Below, piece after piece: positions 8,033 to 16,106 of a stretch of DNA of 41,202 nt (position 1 is its first letter; each line of letters starts with the position of its first letter). The position numbers and the translations under genes are program-made. The DNA comes from an uncultured Eubacterium sp. (GTDB lineage Bacteria > Bacillota > Clostridia > Lachnospirales > Lachnospiraceae), in the NCBI GenBank assembly GCA_910580075.1, contig CAJTVR010000040.1, forward strand, positions 1 to 41,202, read 5' to 3'. Below the pieces are notes generated by a model. The model ran no database searches and was not told where the DNA came from. It saw nothing but the letters and a program-made list of their open reading frames with translations.

Positions 8033-9409
8033 TTATTCATTAGCGATAGCATCATCAATAATCTTCTGTGCATTGTCACAGGCTGTAGCCATAAGAGCTT
8101 CATCTTCCGGATTCTGCCATGGCTCTAAGAAACCGCCTGCCTGCTGAAGAGCATCTTCCCATACAGTTGTGTTACGTGTATAAGGACGGAAGAATAGTGT
8201 ACCTTCTTCTTCGATCTTTGTAAATGCAGAAAGGTCTGTTCCTTCAAAAGCATTTACAAATGCATCCGATGCACCAACATAACCATCCATTGTTACGCCC
8301 AGTTCTGACTGTTTTTTCTGTCCTTCTTCAGAGCAGAAATAAGAAATCAGATCATATGCTGCATCCGGGTTAGAGCAGTTTGCAGATGCTGCCCAGCCAA
8401 GGCCGTTATATGCAGAACATCTTTCGCCTTCGTCACACTGTCCGTTTCCGTTTACATCTGCATATGGAAGCAGAGCCCATTTATAATCTGCAGCATTTTC
8501 TGCTGTATAATATGTATTTACCATCCAGGAACCCTGTGTAATCATGCCGACCAGGTTAGAAGTAAATAAGGAGTCTGTACCGGATTCAGCAACTGCACTC
8601 TGCGGAACAGCTGTTGTAAGAATCTTGCGCACCATTTCCATGCCTTCTTTGCCCTTATCTGAACCGATTGTTGTACCCTTGTGGTCTTCTGTGATAATCT
8701 CAGCGCCGTAATCCTGAACGATATTATACCAGCCGTCCTGATTGTTCGATACATTCACAGCGTATCCATAAACACCGTCTGCTTTTCCGGCTTCCGTAAT
8801 CTTTTTCGATGCTTCATATACATCTTCCCATGTCCAGTCGTCAGTCGGTGTATCTACATTGTATTTCTTAAAAATTGCTTCGTTATAAAGAAGTGCGATT
8901 GTATCATGGTCTTTCGGGAGTGCATACTGTGAACCGTTCGAACTATACAGATTTACAATTCCTTCATAATAGTTAGCCAGATCAATCTTGTCGTCTTTTG
9001 CAATATATTCATCCAGATTCAAAAGAAGGTTATTTTCCATATACATCTGTGCTGTATTGGAATGCATCCAGAACACATCCGGCATTTCGCCGCCCTGTGC
9101 GCCAGAGCTTAACAGTGTCCAGTAGCTGTCCCAGGTTACCACATTGATGTTTACCTTTATGCCGGACTTTTCAGACCATTCGTCTGCAATTGCCTGTAAA
9201 CCTTCCAGCTGGTAGTTATCCCAGATATTGACCTGGAGTTCACCGCCCGAACTGCCAGATCCTGAACCGGAATCCCCTGAGTTTTCGCTGCCGGAATCTG
9301 CATTGCCACCGCCGCCATTGCCGCTGTCACCGCTGCCGCATGCTGTCAGTGTGCCTGCTGTCATCACTGCTGCTAAGCCGAGTGCAAGTAACCTTTTTTT
9401 GTTCTTCAT
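8033..9409 (-). CDS. Sugar ABC transporter solute-binding lipoprotein
   Basis: The 458-aa protein has a lipoprotein signal (MKNKKRLLALGLAAVMTAGT then LTAC, with Cys24 as the lipidated residue). A Gly/Ser-rich linker (about 25-56) and a family 1 extracellular solute-binding domain follow. The latter starts VNIWDNYQLEGLQAIADEW and includes GEMPDVFWMHSNTAQMY and GMITQGSWMVN. It would catch the sugar outside the membrane and deliver it to the two permeases. The ATG at 9409 has an AAAGGAGG site. It is the first gene of the operon and is transcribed divergently from the AraC gene at 9757, which probably controls it. Ligand assignment to alpha-galactosides rests on the linked GH36 gene. Confidence 0.93.
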   Translation of the reverse strand: MKNKKRLLALGLAAVMTAGTLTACGSGDSGNGGGGNADSGSENSGDSGSGSGSSGGELQVNIWDNYQLEGLQAIADEWSEKSGIKVNINVVTWDSYWTLLSSGAQGGEMPDVFWMHSNTAQMYMENNLLLNLDEYIAKDDKIDLANYYEGIVNLYSSNGSQYALPKDHDTIALLYNEAIFKKYNVDTPTDDWTWEDVYEASKKITEAGKADGVYGYAVNVSNNQDGWYNIVQDYGAEIITEDHKGTTIGSDKGKEGMEMVRKILTTAVPQSAVAESGTDSLFTSNLVGMITQGSWMVNTYYTAENAADYKWALLPYADVNGNGQCDEGERCSAYNGLGWAASANCSNPDAAYDLISYFCSEEGQKKQSELGVTMDGYVGASDAFVNAFEGTDLSAFTKIEEEGTLFFRPYTRNTTVWEDALQQAGGFLEPWQNPEDEALMATACDNAQKIIDDAIANE

Positions 9410-9756
9410 ACTTATTTCCTCCTTTTTTTATGAAATTATTATTTTTTCATCGATATTATTGTACTTTTTTATGAAATTTTCATAAATGGAATAATCTAAT
9501 ATTTTTATGGCAATTTCACTATAGAAAAATGAAATATTATATGGTATAATCAAAAATATCCTGTCATACATGCTTAATCCGGCAGAAGATAGTAAATTTT
9601 TCGTTAAAACAGAAAAATTTACGGTATTTTTTAATACAGTTCATACAAATCAATAAAACAAGTAATCTGATTTTTATTGGCGGTATTTTACTTGATCAAA
9701 TTTTAGTTCCTTTTTTATTTTTGATGTTTTAAACTAATTATAAAGGAGAGATTGCT
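9410..9756. promoter_or_regulatory. Divergent control region with a 19-bp palindrome
   Basis: This 347-bp AT-rich region separates the sugar operon from its AraC-type regulator. A perfect palindrome TTTATGAAATTTTCATAAA lies at 9468-9486. On the minus strand it overlaps the expected -35 position of a TACAAT -10 box (9460-9465) that otherwise lacks a good -35, a layout expected of an AraC-activated promoter. Further TTATGAAA and TTTCAT half sites occur at 9427-9450. On the plus strand a TATAAT (9545-9550) without a good -35 could serve the regulator gene. Confidence 0.55.
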
Positions 9757-10728
9757 ATGCGTAATGTAAAGTATACAGATAGTGTTTCTTTCCGCTGTCT
9801 GGAACATTTAAAGGAAACATCTTTGGATATTAATTTGATTCATGCAGGAAGGGAGCACTGCGAACCTTCCCATATCTGTACCGGAGAACGTGATGAATAC
9901 ATAATACATTTTGTCATTTCAGGAAAAGGCTTTTATTCCCTGGAAAACGGAAACATGTATACCCTCTCTGGCGGGCAGATGTTCTTAATACAGCCTGGCG
10001 AACCAATTACCTATGGTTCCGATGCCATAGACCCGTGGCACTATGCCTGGATTGGCTTTAGCGGAATCCGCGCGGACTCCATTTTAAAAAAATGCGGCTT
10101 TACAAATAAAAAACCGGTTCTATCCTCGCCTGTCGAACCAGAAGCTGTTATGGAATGTATTGATAATATTTTAGAATGCAAGTCCCTTACTTATGTACAT
10201 GAACTCCGGAGAGAAGCATGGATGCTGATGCTGTTTTCCAGGCTTGTTGACAGCAATGACAAATTAAACAACAAGCATCTGCCTGAAAGCAACAGCTACA
10301 GCGCAAAAGTATATGTAGAACTGGCCATTGAACATATCAAATGCTTTTACTCGGACGGGATTAACGTATCCGATATTGCAGAACATATCGGTATCAGCAG
10401 AGCTTATTTAAATTATGCTTTTCAAAAAGAGCTCGGCATGTCGATCCAGAAATTCCTTATGGATTTCCGCATGCATAAGGCAGCAAGCCTTCTGGTCAGT
10501 TCTGCGGATTCCGTAAAAGAAATATCAATGTCAGTCGGATACGAAGACCAGCTGACTTTTTCGAAAGCCTTTAAAAAGAAATTTGGAATGAGTCCGAAAA
10601 ATTACCGCCTGCATAACACAGTGCAGGTACATTATTTTGAAAAACAGCTGACTGACCATATCGAAGACTTTGTACCGAATACGCATCCGTTTCAGGAACA
10701 GCCAAATGCTGACAGCATCCGTCCGTAG
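9757..10728 (+). CDS. AraC-family transcriptional regulator (sugar operon)
   Basis: The 323-aa protein has an N-terminal cupin-type sugar-sensing domain (about 10-165, with YIIHFVISGKGFYSLENG and WHYAWIGFSG). The C-terminal AraC DNA-binding domain has two helix-turn-helix units, at about 203-227 (NVSDIAEHIGISRAYLNYAF) and 252-284 (VKEISMSVGYEDQLTFSKAF, then GMSPKNYR). It starts after an AAAGGAGAG site. Its divergent placement against the binding-protein gene makes it the likely activator of that operon in the presence of the sugar. The second AraC gene downstream has a similar layout and may be an old duplicate. Confidence 0.93.
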   Translation: MRNVKYTDSVSFRCLEHLKETSLDINLIHAGREHCEPSHICTGERDEYIIHFVISGKGFYSLENGNMYTLSGGQMFLIQPGEPITYGSDAIDPWHYAWIGFSGIRADSILKKCGFTNKKPVLSSPVEPEAVMECIDNILECKSLTYVHELRREAWMLMLFSRLVDSNDKLNNKHLPESNSYSAKVYVELAIEHIKCFYSDGINVSDIAEHIGISRAYLNYAFQKELGMSIQKFLMDFRMHKAASLLVSSADSVKEISMSVGYEDQLTFSKAFKKKFGMSPKNYRLHNTVQVHYFEKQLTDHIEDFVPNTHPFQEQPNADSIRP

Positions 10729-10846
10729 GCTGATGCAGGTCCTTTTTCACAGTCTCTGACACGCAGACCGGTATCCTGCAGCAGGCTGGCGGGGCATGAT
10801 AACTACAGCACAGCTAAGCTTTAGGGTATCTGGCCTTATGGCAGCA

Positions 10847-10881
10847 GAGCTGTCGTACTAAGCAAATAATGCGACAGCCCC
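10847..10881. repeat. Palindromic repeat copy D (short form), probable terminator
   Basis: GAGCTGTCGTACTAAGCAAA joins TAATGCGACAGCCCC to form a compact hairpin whose two halves match the outer ends of the larger copies at 2350, 35517 and 39016 without their inner ATATAG core. It lies between the two AraC genes. The rest of 10729-11033 shows no gene that I can support. Confidence 0.55.
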
Positions 10882-11033
10882 TTCTGCCCGCAGGCATAAA
10901 TCTCTGCATGCCGTAACCGTTCTGACAGGATGACCGGTTGCGGCACTGTCACGCTTCCTGCCTGCATTTAAGCAGCCGTAATGATGCATCATTTCTCCCG
11001 GTTATCAAAATTCAAGAAAGGAGCTGCCTTCTA

Positions 11034-11909
11034 ATGGAAGATTCTTATGTACTGCATCTGCCGGACCACAGATTCCACGACCTGTACCTGTGCCTGTGCG
11101 GCTATTCGATCTGTGAGCCGCTGCACAGTTTTGGTCCTGCAGTACGCCCGAATTACGTTCTTCATTATATTATGGAAGGAAAAGGACGCTACTACGTAGG
11201 CGATACCCAGTACGACCTCAAAGCCGGACAGGGATTTCTGATTGAGCCGGACACCCAGACCTTTTACCAGGCTGACGAAAAAGAACCATGGACCTATTTA
11301 TGGATCGGCTTCAACGGCAGCAGCGCAAAAGAATTCCTCCGGGATATCGGACTAAACAGCAGCCAGCTGACCTACCGCTGCCGTCATGCTGACGAACTCA
11401 AGCAGACGGTTATCCATATGTTAAAGCACAATACTTCCAGCACGACAGACCAGTTTCTGCTGGAAAGCCTTTTGTATTCTTTTTTTTCCATACTGGCAAG
11501 GGATATGGAAATCGTTGCCCCTTCCAAATCCGGCGGCGATAATCTTTATATCCGCCGTGCAGTTGAATACATCCATAACAACTATTCCAATGCGATCCAT
11601 GTATCCGACATTGCTGCCTATGTCTGCATCGACCGCAGCTATTTGTATACGCTGTTTCGCAAAAGCCTCGGCATATCCCCTCAGGATTACCTGGCCAATT
11701 ACCGCATCAGCTGCGCCGGGGAACTTTTGACCATTACCAGCCTTCCTGTCAGCGGCGTTGCTCTCTCCTGCGGCTATCAGGACCCGCTTGTGTTTTCCAA
11801 AGCATTCAAACAGCGGATGGGCATGACTCCGTCACAGTACCGCCTTAAGAAGCGGGAGGATGTCATAGAGCACCTGAAAAAACATGAAAGCCGTCTGGAA
11901 AGCCTATGA
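11034..11909 (+). CDS. AraC-family transcriptional regulator (second)
   Basis: From the ATG at 11034 the protein has 291 residues. The frame is open further upstream, but AAAGGAG at 11017-11023 marks this start. It has a cupin sensor domain (about 10-155, with YVLHYIMEGKGRYYVGD and WTYLWIGFNG) and a two-HTH AraC domain (IHVSDIAAYVCIDRSYLYTLF near 188-208; VALSCGYQDPLVFSKAF near 242-258, ending MTPSQYRL). It lies 300 bp before the second alpha-galactosidase on the same strand and is the obvious candidate for its activator. Domain order and key phrases match the regulator at 9757, so the two may recognise related sites. Confidence 0.92.
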   Translation: MEDSYVLHLPDHRFHDLYLCLCGYSICEPLHSFGPAVRPNYVLHYIMEGKGRYYVGDTQYDLKAGQGFLIEPDTQTFYQADEKEPWTYLWIGFNGSSAKEFLRDIGLNSSQLTYRCRHADELKQTVIHMLKHNTSSTTDQFLLESLLYSFFSILARDMEIVAPSKSGGDNLYIRRAVEYIHNNYSNAIHVSDIAAYVCIDRSYLYTLFRKSLGISPQDYLANYRISCAGELLTITSLPVSGVALSCGYQDPLVFSKAFKQRMGMTPSQYRLKKREDVIEHLKKHESRLESL

Positions 11910-12213
11910 CGGCTTCTGCATCCTGATCTGATATATATACATCTGTCTAAACGGTTTTATTCAACATTTTGACTGTTTTCTTTAACAAATTCTACAGACT
12001 CTTTTTTTCCTCCTGCCCTATAATAAGCATACCTTATCCATAGGTGCACAGCATTTAAATACAGGATGCCCTGCGGGCACCATCAAATAAGACCCGTTTA
12101 GTTTGCGAGTTTAAGGCTTGTTTGAAAACTGCTTTGCGTAAGATATGCTTCATATCATTTTTCAAACATACTCTAAGACCCAGGGTCTGATTTCAGACAG
12201 GAGGACATTTTTT
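11910..12213 (+). promoter_or_regulatory. Promoter and structured leader of the second alpha-galactosidase
   Basis: A TATAAT lies at 12019-12024 with no consensus -35 at the right distance, consistent with activator dependence. The leader would be about 190 nt. It contains TGCCC/GGGCA at 12067-12079 and a longer inverted pair TGTTTGAAAA (12119-12128) and TTTTCAAACA (12159-12168) ending 30 bp before the AGGAGG at 12199-12204. No known riboswitch class is recognised. Confidence 0.45.
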
Positions 12214-14436
12214 ATGAGTATTTTATTTCATGACCAGACAAAGACATTTCATTTATTTAATGAGAAAATCAGCTACATTATGACAGTTCTGCCGAATCAT
12301 CAGATGGGACAGCTTTATTTCGGCAAAAAAATCCGCGACCGGGAAGATTTTTCCCATCTGCTGGAATACTGTTCCCGCCCGATGACTTCCTGTGTCTTTG
12401 AAGACGACAGAACTTTTTCTCTAGAACATGTAAAACAGGAATACGGCGTATACGGAACGACTGACTACCGGCGTCCTGCTGTAGAAATTTTAAGTTCTAA
12501 CGGAAGCCGCCTGTCAGATTTTAAATACCAGGATTATAAAATCACCCCGGGAAAGCCAGCGCTGGCCGGACTTCCTGCTACTTATACAGAAGCAGACAGT
12601 GAAGCAGAAACACTGACCCTGATTCTGAAAGATTCTGTAACCGGAATGACACTGCACCTTCTGTATACGATTTTTGCAGATGGCGGCATTATCGCCCGCA
12701 GTGCACAGCTTATCAATAACGGCTCTGAAAGCGTGCATGTAACTACCGCTATGAGTCTCTGCCTTGACCTTCCGGACCATAATTATGAGTGGATGCAGTT
12801 TTCCGGTGCATGGGCAAGAGAGCGGCATCTAATCACAAGAAAACTGGAACATGGCATTGTGGCTGTGGACAGCCGGCGCGGCAATTCTTCCCATAACCAC
12901 AATCCATTTGTCATATTAAGACGGCCGGATACCAATGAATTCCAGGGAGAAGCCATTGGCTTCAGCCTTATATACAGCGGAAATTTCCTTGCCCAGGCAG
13001 AAACAGATACCCACGATACGACACGTGTGCTTCTCGGCATCCACCCGATGGGATTTGACTGGAAGCTGGCTCCGCAGGAATCGTTCCAGACACCTGAAGC
13101 CGTTATGGTATATACTGACAGCGGATTAAACAGCTTAAGCCAGACTTTCCACAGACTTTACCAGAAACGTCTGGCAAGAGGTTACTGGCGTGACAGAGAG
13201 CGTCCGGTTTTGAATAATAACTGGGAGGCAACTTATTTTAATTTTACCGAAGACCGGCTTGTAGAAATCGCATCCAAAGCAAAAGAATGCGGCGTAGAAC
13301 TGTTTGTCTTAGACGACGGCTGGTTCGGAGAGCGAAATGACGACCATGCGGGCTTAGGCGACTGGATTGCCAATCCAAAGCGCCTGCCAAACGGAATCAC
13401 AGGACTTGCCCAGCGCATCGAAGACCTGGGCCTGAAATTCGGCCTCTGGTTTGAGCCGGAAATGACAAACAAAAATTCTGACCTGTACAGAAATCATCCG
13501 GACTGGATCCTGGAAACTCCAGGCCGCAGCACTTCCCCAGGCCGCAGCCAGCATGTACTTGACTTTTCCAGAAAAGAAGTCGTGGACTGCATCTATGAAA
13601 TGATGGCAAAAATCCTGAGCGAGGCAAAAGTATCGTATATTAAATGGGATATGAACCGCAGTATTACAGAATGCTATTCCCACGCCCTTCCGGCTGACCG
13701 CCAGGGAGAAGTGTTCCACCGGTATATTTTAGGCGTTTACGACCTGTACGAAAGACTGACCAGCAGATTCCCGCATGTCCTGTTTGAATCCTGCGCAAGC
13801 GGCGGCGGACGTTTCGATCCAGGCATGCTTTATTATGCGCCGCAGGCATGGGCAAGCGACAACTCGGATGCGGTATCGCGTCTGAAAATCCAGTACGGCT
13901 CTTCCTACTGCTATCCCCTCAGCAGCATCGGAAGCCATGTATCCGTCGTTCCAAACCACCAGGTATACCGCACTACTCCGCTGCATACCCGGGCGAATAC
14001 AGCATTTTTTGGCGCTTTCGGATACGAACTGGATTTAAATAAACTGACCCCGGAAGAACTCGTTCAGGTGAAGCAGCAGGTCGCATTTATGAAAGAATAC
14101 CGCAGACTGCTGCAGTTTGGCACATTTTACCGGATTTTAAGCCCGTTTGAAGGAAATGTTACCTGCTGGATGTGTGTAAGCGATGATAAAAAACAGGCTA
14201 TTGCGGGCTGGTACAGAGTATTAAATGGGGCCAATCTGCCGTTTTCCCGTATCCGTCTGCAAGGGTTAAATCCAGACTTTTGTTATAAAGAACAAGCCTC
14301 AGGCGCTTCTTATTACGGCGACGAACTGATGAATCTCGGACTGATCACAACTGACGGAATGTCTGGGCAGCCAGAAGATATTCATGCAAAATATTGTGAT
14401 TTCGACTCACGGCTTTACGTATTAACAGCAGAATAA
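12214..14436 (+). CDS. aga: Alpha-galactosidase, GH36 (second paralogue)
   Basis: The 740-aa cytoplasmic glycosidase starts at 12214, 9 bp after AGGAGG; an ATG 69 bp upstream has no ribosome site. Family motifs are NNWEATYFNF near 335-344, FVLDDGWFGER near 364-374, KWDMNR with nucleophile Asp479, and WASDNSD with acid/base Asp549. The glycine-rich loop reads SCASGGGRFD, while the paralogue at 2463 has NCCGGGGRFD, so the two enzymes may differ in substrate preference. It should release galactose from raffinose-family sugars. It is the third gene of the plus-strand group and has its own promoter region. A decayed second copy of its last 52 bases follows directly. Confidence 0.95.
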   Translation: MSILFHDQTKTFHLFNEKISYIMTVLPNHQMGQLYFGKKIRDREDFSHLLEYCSRPMTSCVFEDDRTFSLEHVKQEYGVYGTTDYRRPAVEILSSNGSRLSDFKYQDYKITPGKPALAGLPATYTEADSEAETLTLILKDSVTGMTLHLLYTIFADGGIIARSAQLINNGSESVHVTTAMSLCLDLPDHNYEWMQFSGAWARERHLITRKLEHGIVAVDSRRGNSSHNHNPFVILRRPDTNEFQGEAIGFSLIYSGNFLAQAETDTHDTTRVLLGIHPMGFDWKLAPQESFQTPEAVMVYTDSGLNSLSQTFHRLYQKRLARGYWRDRERPVLNNNWEATYFNFTEDRLVEIASKAKECGVELFVLDDGWFGERNDDHAGLGDWIANPKRLPNGITGLAQRIEDLGLKFGLWFEPEMTNKNSDLYRNHPDWILETPGRSTSPGRSQHVLDFSRKEVVDCIYEMMAKILSEAKVSYIKWDMNRSITECYSHALPADRQGEVFHRYILGVYDLYERLTSRFPHVLFESCASGGGRFDPGMLYYAPQAWASDNSDAVSRLKIQYGSSYCYPLSSIGSHVSVVPNHQVYRTTPLHTRANTAFFGAFGYELDLNKLTPEELVQVKQQVAFMKEYRRLLQFGTFYRILSPFEGNVTCWMCVSDDKKQAIAGWYRVLNGANLPFSRIRLQGLNPDFCYKEQASGASYYGDELMNLGLITTDGMSGQPEDIHAKYCDFDSRLYVLTAE

Positions 14437-14442
14437 TCTGTG

Positions 14443-14494
14443 TGCAAAATACTGTGAATTCGATTTGCGGCTTTTGGTAATAAACACAAAATAG
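14443..14494 (+). pseudogene. Diverged second copy of the GH36 C-terminal 52 bases
   Basis: The 52 bases at 14443-14494 align without gaps to 14385-14436, the end of the alpha-galactosidase gene. Read in the matching frame they give AKYCEFDLRLLVINTK then TAG, against AKYCDFDSRLYVLTAE then TAA in the gene. This is a relic of a tandem duplication, either of just this tail or of a whole gene since deleted. Confidence 0.7.
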
Positions 14495-14524
14495 ACTGAT
14501 TAAGAAAGGAATTATTACATAAAA

Positions 14525-15184
14525 ATGAATGGAAATAAAAATCCTTTTATAAAACGCTTTCTCATGATGTTTGTAGGTATTTTGTTTATCGGCATCTGTG
14601 TCGCTTCTTTCCGTCTGAGTGCTTTTGGCGTAGATGCTTTTACCTGCATGAATTTAGGGATCAGCGGCTTTCTCCATATGACATTCGGAACGTGGCAGCT
14701 GATTATGAATGCTGCAATCCTTGTCCTTGTATTTTTTACCGCAAGAGAATGTATCGGAGCCGGAACCATTGTGAATATGGCTGGCGTCGGCTATATGGCT
14801 GATTTTATCTGCTGGCTGTTTCAGGATGTTTTAGCTATTCAGATGACCCTGCCGCTCCGGATTGGGGCGCTGGCCATCGGCAGCCTGTTTGCGGGAATGG
14901 GAGTAGCTCTTTATATGGCAGCTGAACTGGGCATTGCCCCGTATGACAGTGTGGCTATTATTATTGAAAAAAAGACAAATGGACGGATTCCATTCCAGGC
15001 TGCAAGAGTAGCCAGTGATGTAACTGTTGTGATCGTCGGTGTCGTATTCTGCCTGATGGCACACGGAAATCTGTGGCTTATTATCGGAATCGGGACAATC
15101 TGCAATGTATTGTTTAACGGGCCGGTTATTCAGTTTTTTAAGACACATATGGCGGAGCCTTTGATGGGCGGAAAGAACGCATAA
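14525..15184 (+). CDS. YczE/YitT-like membrane protein
   Basis: The 219-aa protein has five to six hydrophobic helices and the pattern of YczE-like proteins: FRLSAFGVDAFTCMNLGIS near 29-47, FGTWQLIMNAAILVL, and GVALYMAAELGIAPYDSVAI near 127-146. These membrane proteins are common in Firmicutes and some sit beside transcription factors or transporters; no transport activity is established. The AAAGGA site is about 14 bp before the ATG, rather far, but no better start is visible. It closes the sugar gene group and is followed by a strong terminator. A link to galactoside metabolism is only positional. Confidence 0.82.
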   Translation: MNGNKNPFIKRFLMMFVGILFIGICVASFRLSAFGVDAFTCMNLGISGFLHMTFGTWQLIMNAAILVLVFFTARECIGAGTIVNMAGVGYMADFICWLFQDVLAIQMTLPLRIGALAIGSLFAGMGVALYMAAELGIAPYDSVAIIIEKKTNGRIPFQAARVASDVTVVIVGVVFCLMAHGNLWLIIGIGTICNVLFNGPVIQFFKTHMAEPLMGGKNA

Positions 15185-15194
15185 AACAGATCTG

Positions 15195-15244
15195 GCAATA
15201 CGTTCAGATTCCTTCGTTTGGGGAAGCTGAACGTATTGCTTTTT
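15195..15244 (+). terminator. Rho-independent terminator
   Basis: GCAATACGTTCAGATTCC and GGAAGCTGAACGTATTGC form a stem of about 18 bp with one mismatch, followed directly by a T-run. It ends the plus-strand sugar group just after the stop at 15184. Confidence 0.9.
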
Positions 15245-15298
15245 CCATTTACAAAAACCGTATTCTTGTAGCCATTGCCCTTTCATCATAATAGTTGG

Positions 15299-15379
15299 GG
15301 TTACCTTATAGTGGTAACCACTTTGTTCATAAAATTTGAATAAGTGGTTATTTACATATATGATTTACTAGTTTATAAT
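15299..15379 (+). promoter_or_regulatory. Promoter and operator-like repeats of the methyltransferase island
   Basis: TTTACA (15351-15356), a 17-bp spacer and TATAAT (15374-15379) form a good promoter. Immediately upstream are two interlocking inverted repeats: GGTTACC/GGTAACC (15299-15305, 15313-15319) and TAACCACTT/AAGTGGTTA (15315-15323, 15342-15350). The second ends exactly at the -35. Such sites fit autoregulation of a restriction-modification or ribbon-helix-helix operon. Confidence 0.65.
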
Positions 15380-15389
15380 CTGGTATGAG

Positions 15390-15616
15390 ATGGTACGATT
15401 ACGGCTGCTGATTAACCATGTTATACAGTATCTGCGGAGAAAGAGTTCTTTCAGCAGATTGAAAATTTCCGCTTTGAACTCCGTTTCCAAACACGCTCTG
15501 AAGCAACTGAAGAACTAATAAAATCAGGACTGGATAAAATCAAAGAGTTTAAAAAACAAAACCGGAATGAGATAAAAACGAAATCTAAACGGATTATAAA
15601 ATCTGGGGGCAAACAA
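15390..15616 (+). pseudogene. Damaged ribbon-helix-helix-like small protein
   Basis: The frame open from 15416 encodes SAEKEFFQQIENFRFELRFQ then TRSEATEELIKSGLDKIKEF and a lysine-rich tail, which resembles a short ribbon-helix-helix DNA-binding protein (the TRSEATEELI stretch). There is no start codon in that frame because TAA at 15413-15415 precedes it. An ATG at 15390 in another frame (MVRLRLLINH) could be the lost N-terminus, implying a frameshift near 15415. The frame also reads straight into the next ORF. It may once have repressed the promoter at 15351. Confidence 0.45.
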
Positions 15617-16106
15617 ATGAATGATGATAAATATGAAAGAACATTGGAAGAACTTGAACAGCATGCATGTAAATGGTGGCCGCGTGAAGTTCGTAAAGAA
15701 GCACAGAAAATCAGTATTTTACATACGCTTTTGGATACACAGGAAAAATTCATTTCTATTTTGAAATTAGCAGACAAAAACAACGCTAATAACCTATTTG
15801 AAATATTAGATGCTTCAAATTTTGCTTATAACCTCTTTTTGAAACATTTAGTTGTGTTAACCGACTTTGGAAGTGAACCGTTACAACGCATCAACAAAAA
15901 CTTTACCAATATGTTTCCTACAGGCAAACTTGTTTATAATACAGGCACTGGAAAGAAACTTTATCGCTTATATAATAGATGGAGCAGGCAATTTTTCCAG
16001 AACATCAGCCGTCAGTGTTCTATGTAATAACAGCCATTGTACAGTAGCTTATACTCCTGAAGAATTTAACCTGCTTTTGGAGTTTGTCAGGGAGAAGATT
16101 GGATGA
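15617..16106 (+). pseudogene. Frameshifted partner of the cytosine methyltransferase (possible restriction endonuclease remnant)
   Basis: An ATG at 15617 with GGGGG upstream opens a 136-codon frame (MNDDKYERTLEELEQHACKW...). Its sequence stops looking natural near residue 115, while another frame there reads YIIDGAGNFSRTSAVSVL and ends YTPEEFNLLLEFVREKIG at 16106. The second frame overlaps the methyltransferase ATG by 4 bp (ATGA), the mark of a coupled real gene. Together they look like one protein broken by a frameshift around 15955-15975, perhaps with an internal deletion. Gene order suggests the cognate restriction enzyme, but I recognise no nuclease motif or family. Confidence 0.45.

Noticed and set aside
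9228..9485. 85-codon plus-strand frame with a Pro/Ser/Glu-rich start
   Set aside because: It is the antisense of the Gly/Ser linker and signal peptide of the binding lipoprotein.
11941..11975. Possible catabolite-response element near TAAACGGTTTTA
   Set aside because: It lacks the conserved TG at the required position of the cre consensus, so it is too weak to report.
11969..12024. TTGACT paired with TATAAT as one promoter
   Set aside because: The boxes are 44 bp apart, far beyond the usual 16-18 bp spacing.
12145..12213. Upstream ATG adding 23 residues to the second GH36
   Set aside because: No ribosome site, and the extension lies in the structured leader; AGGAGG is correctly spaced for the ATG at 12214.
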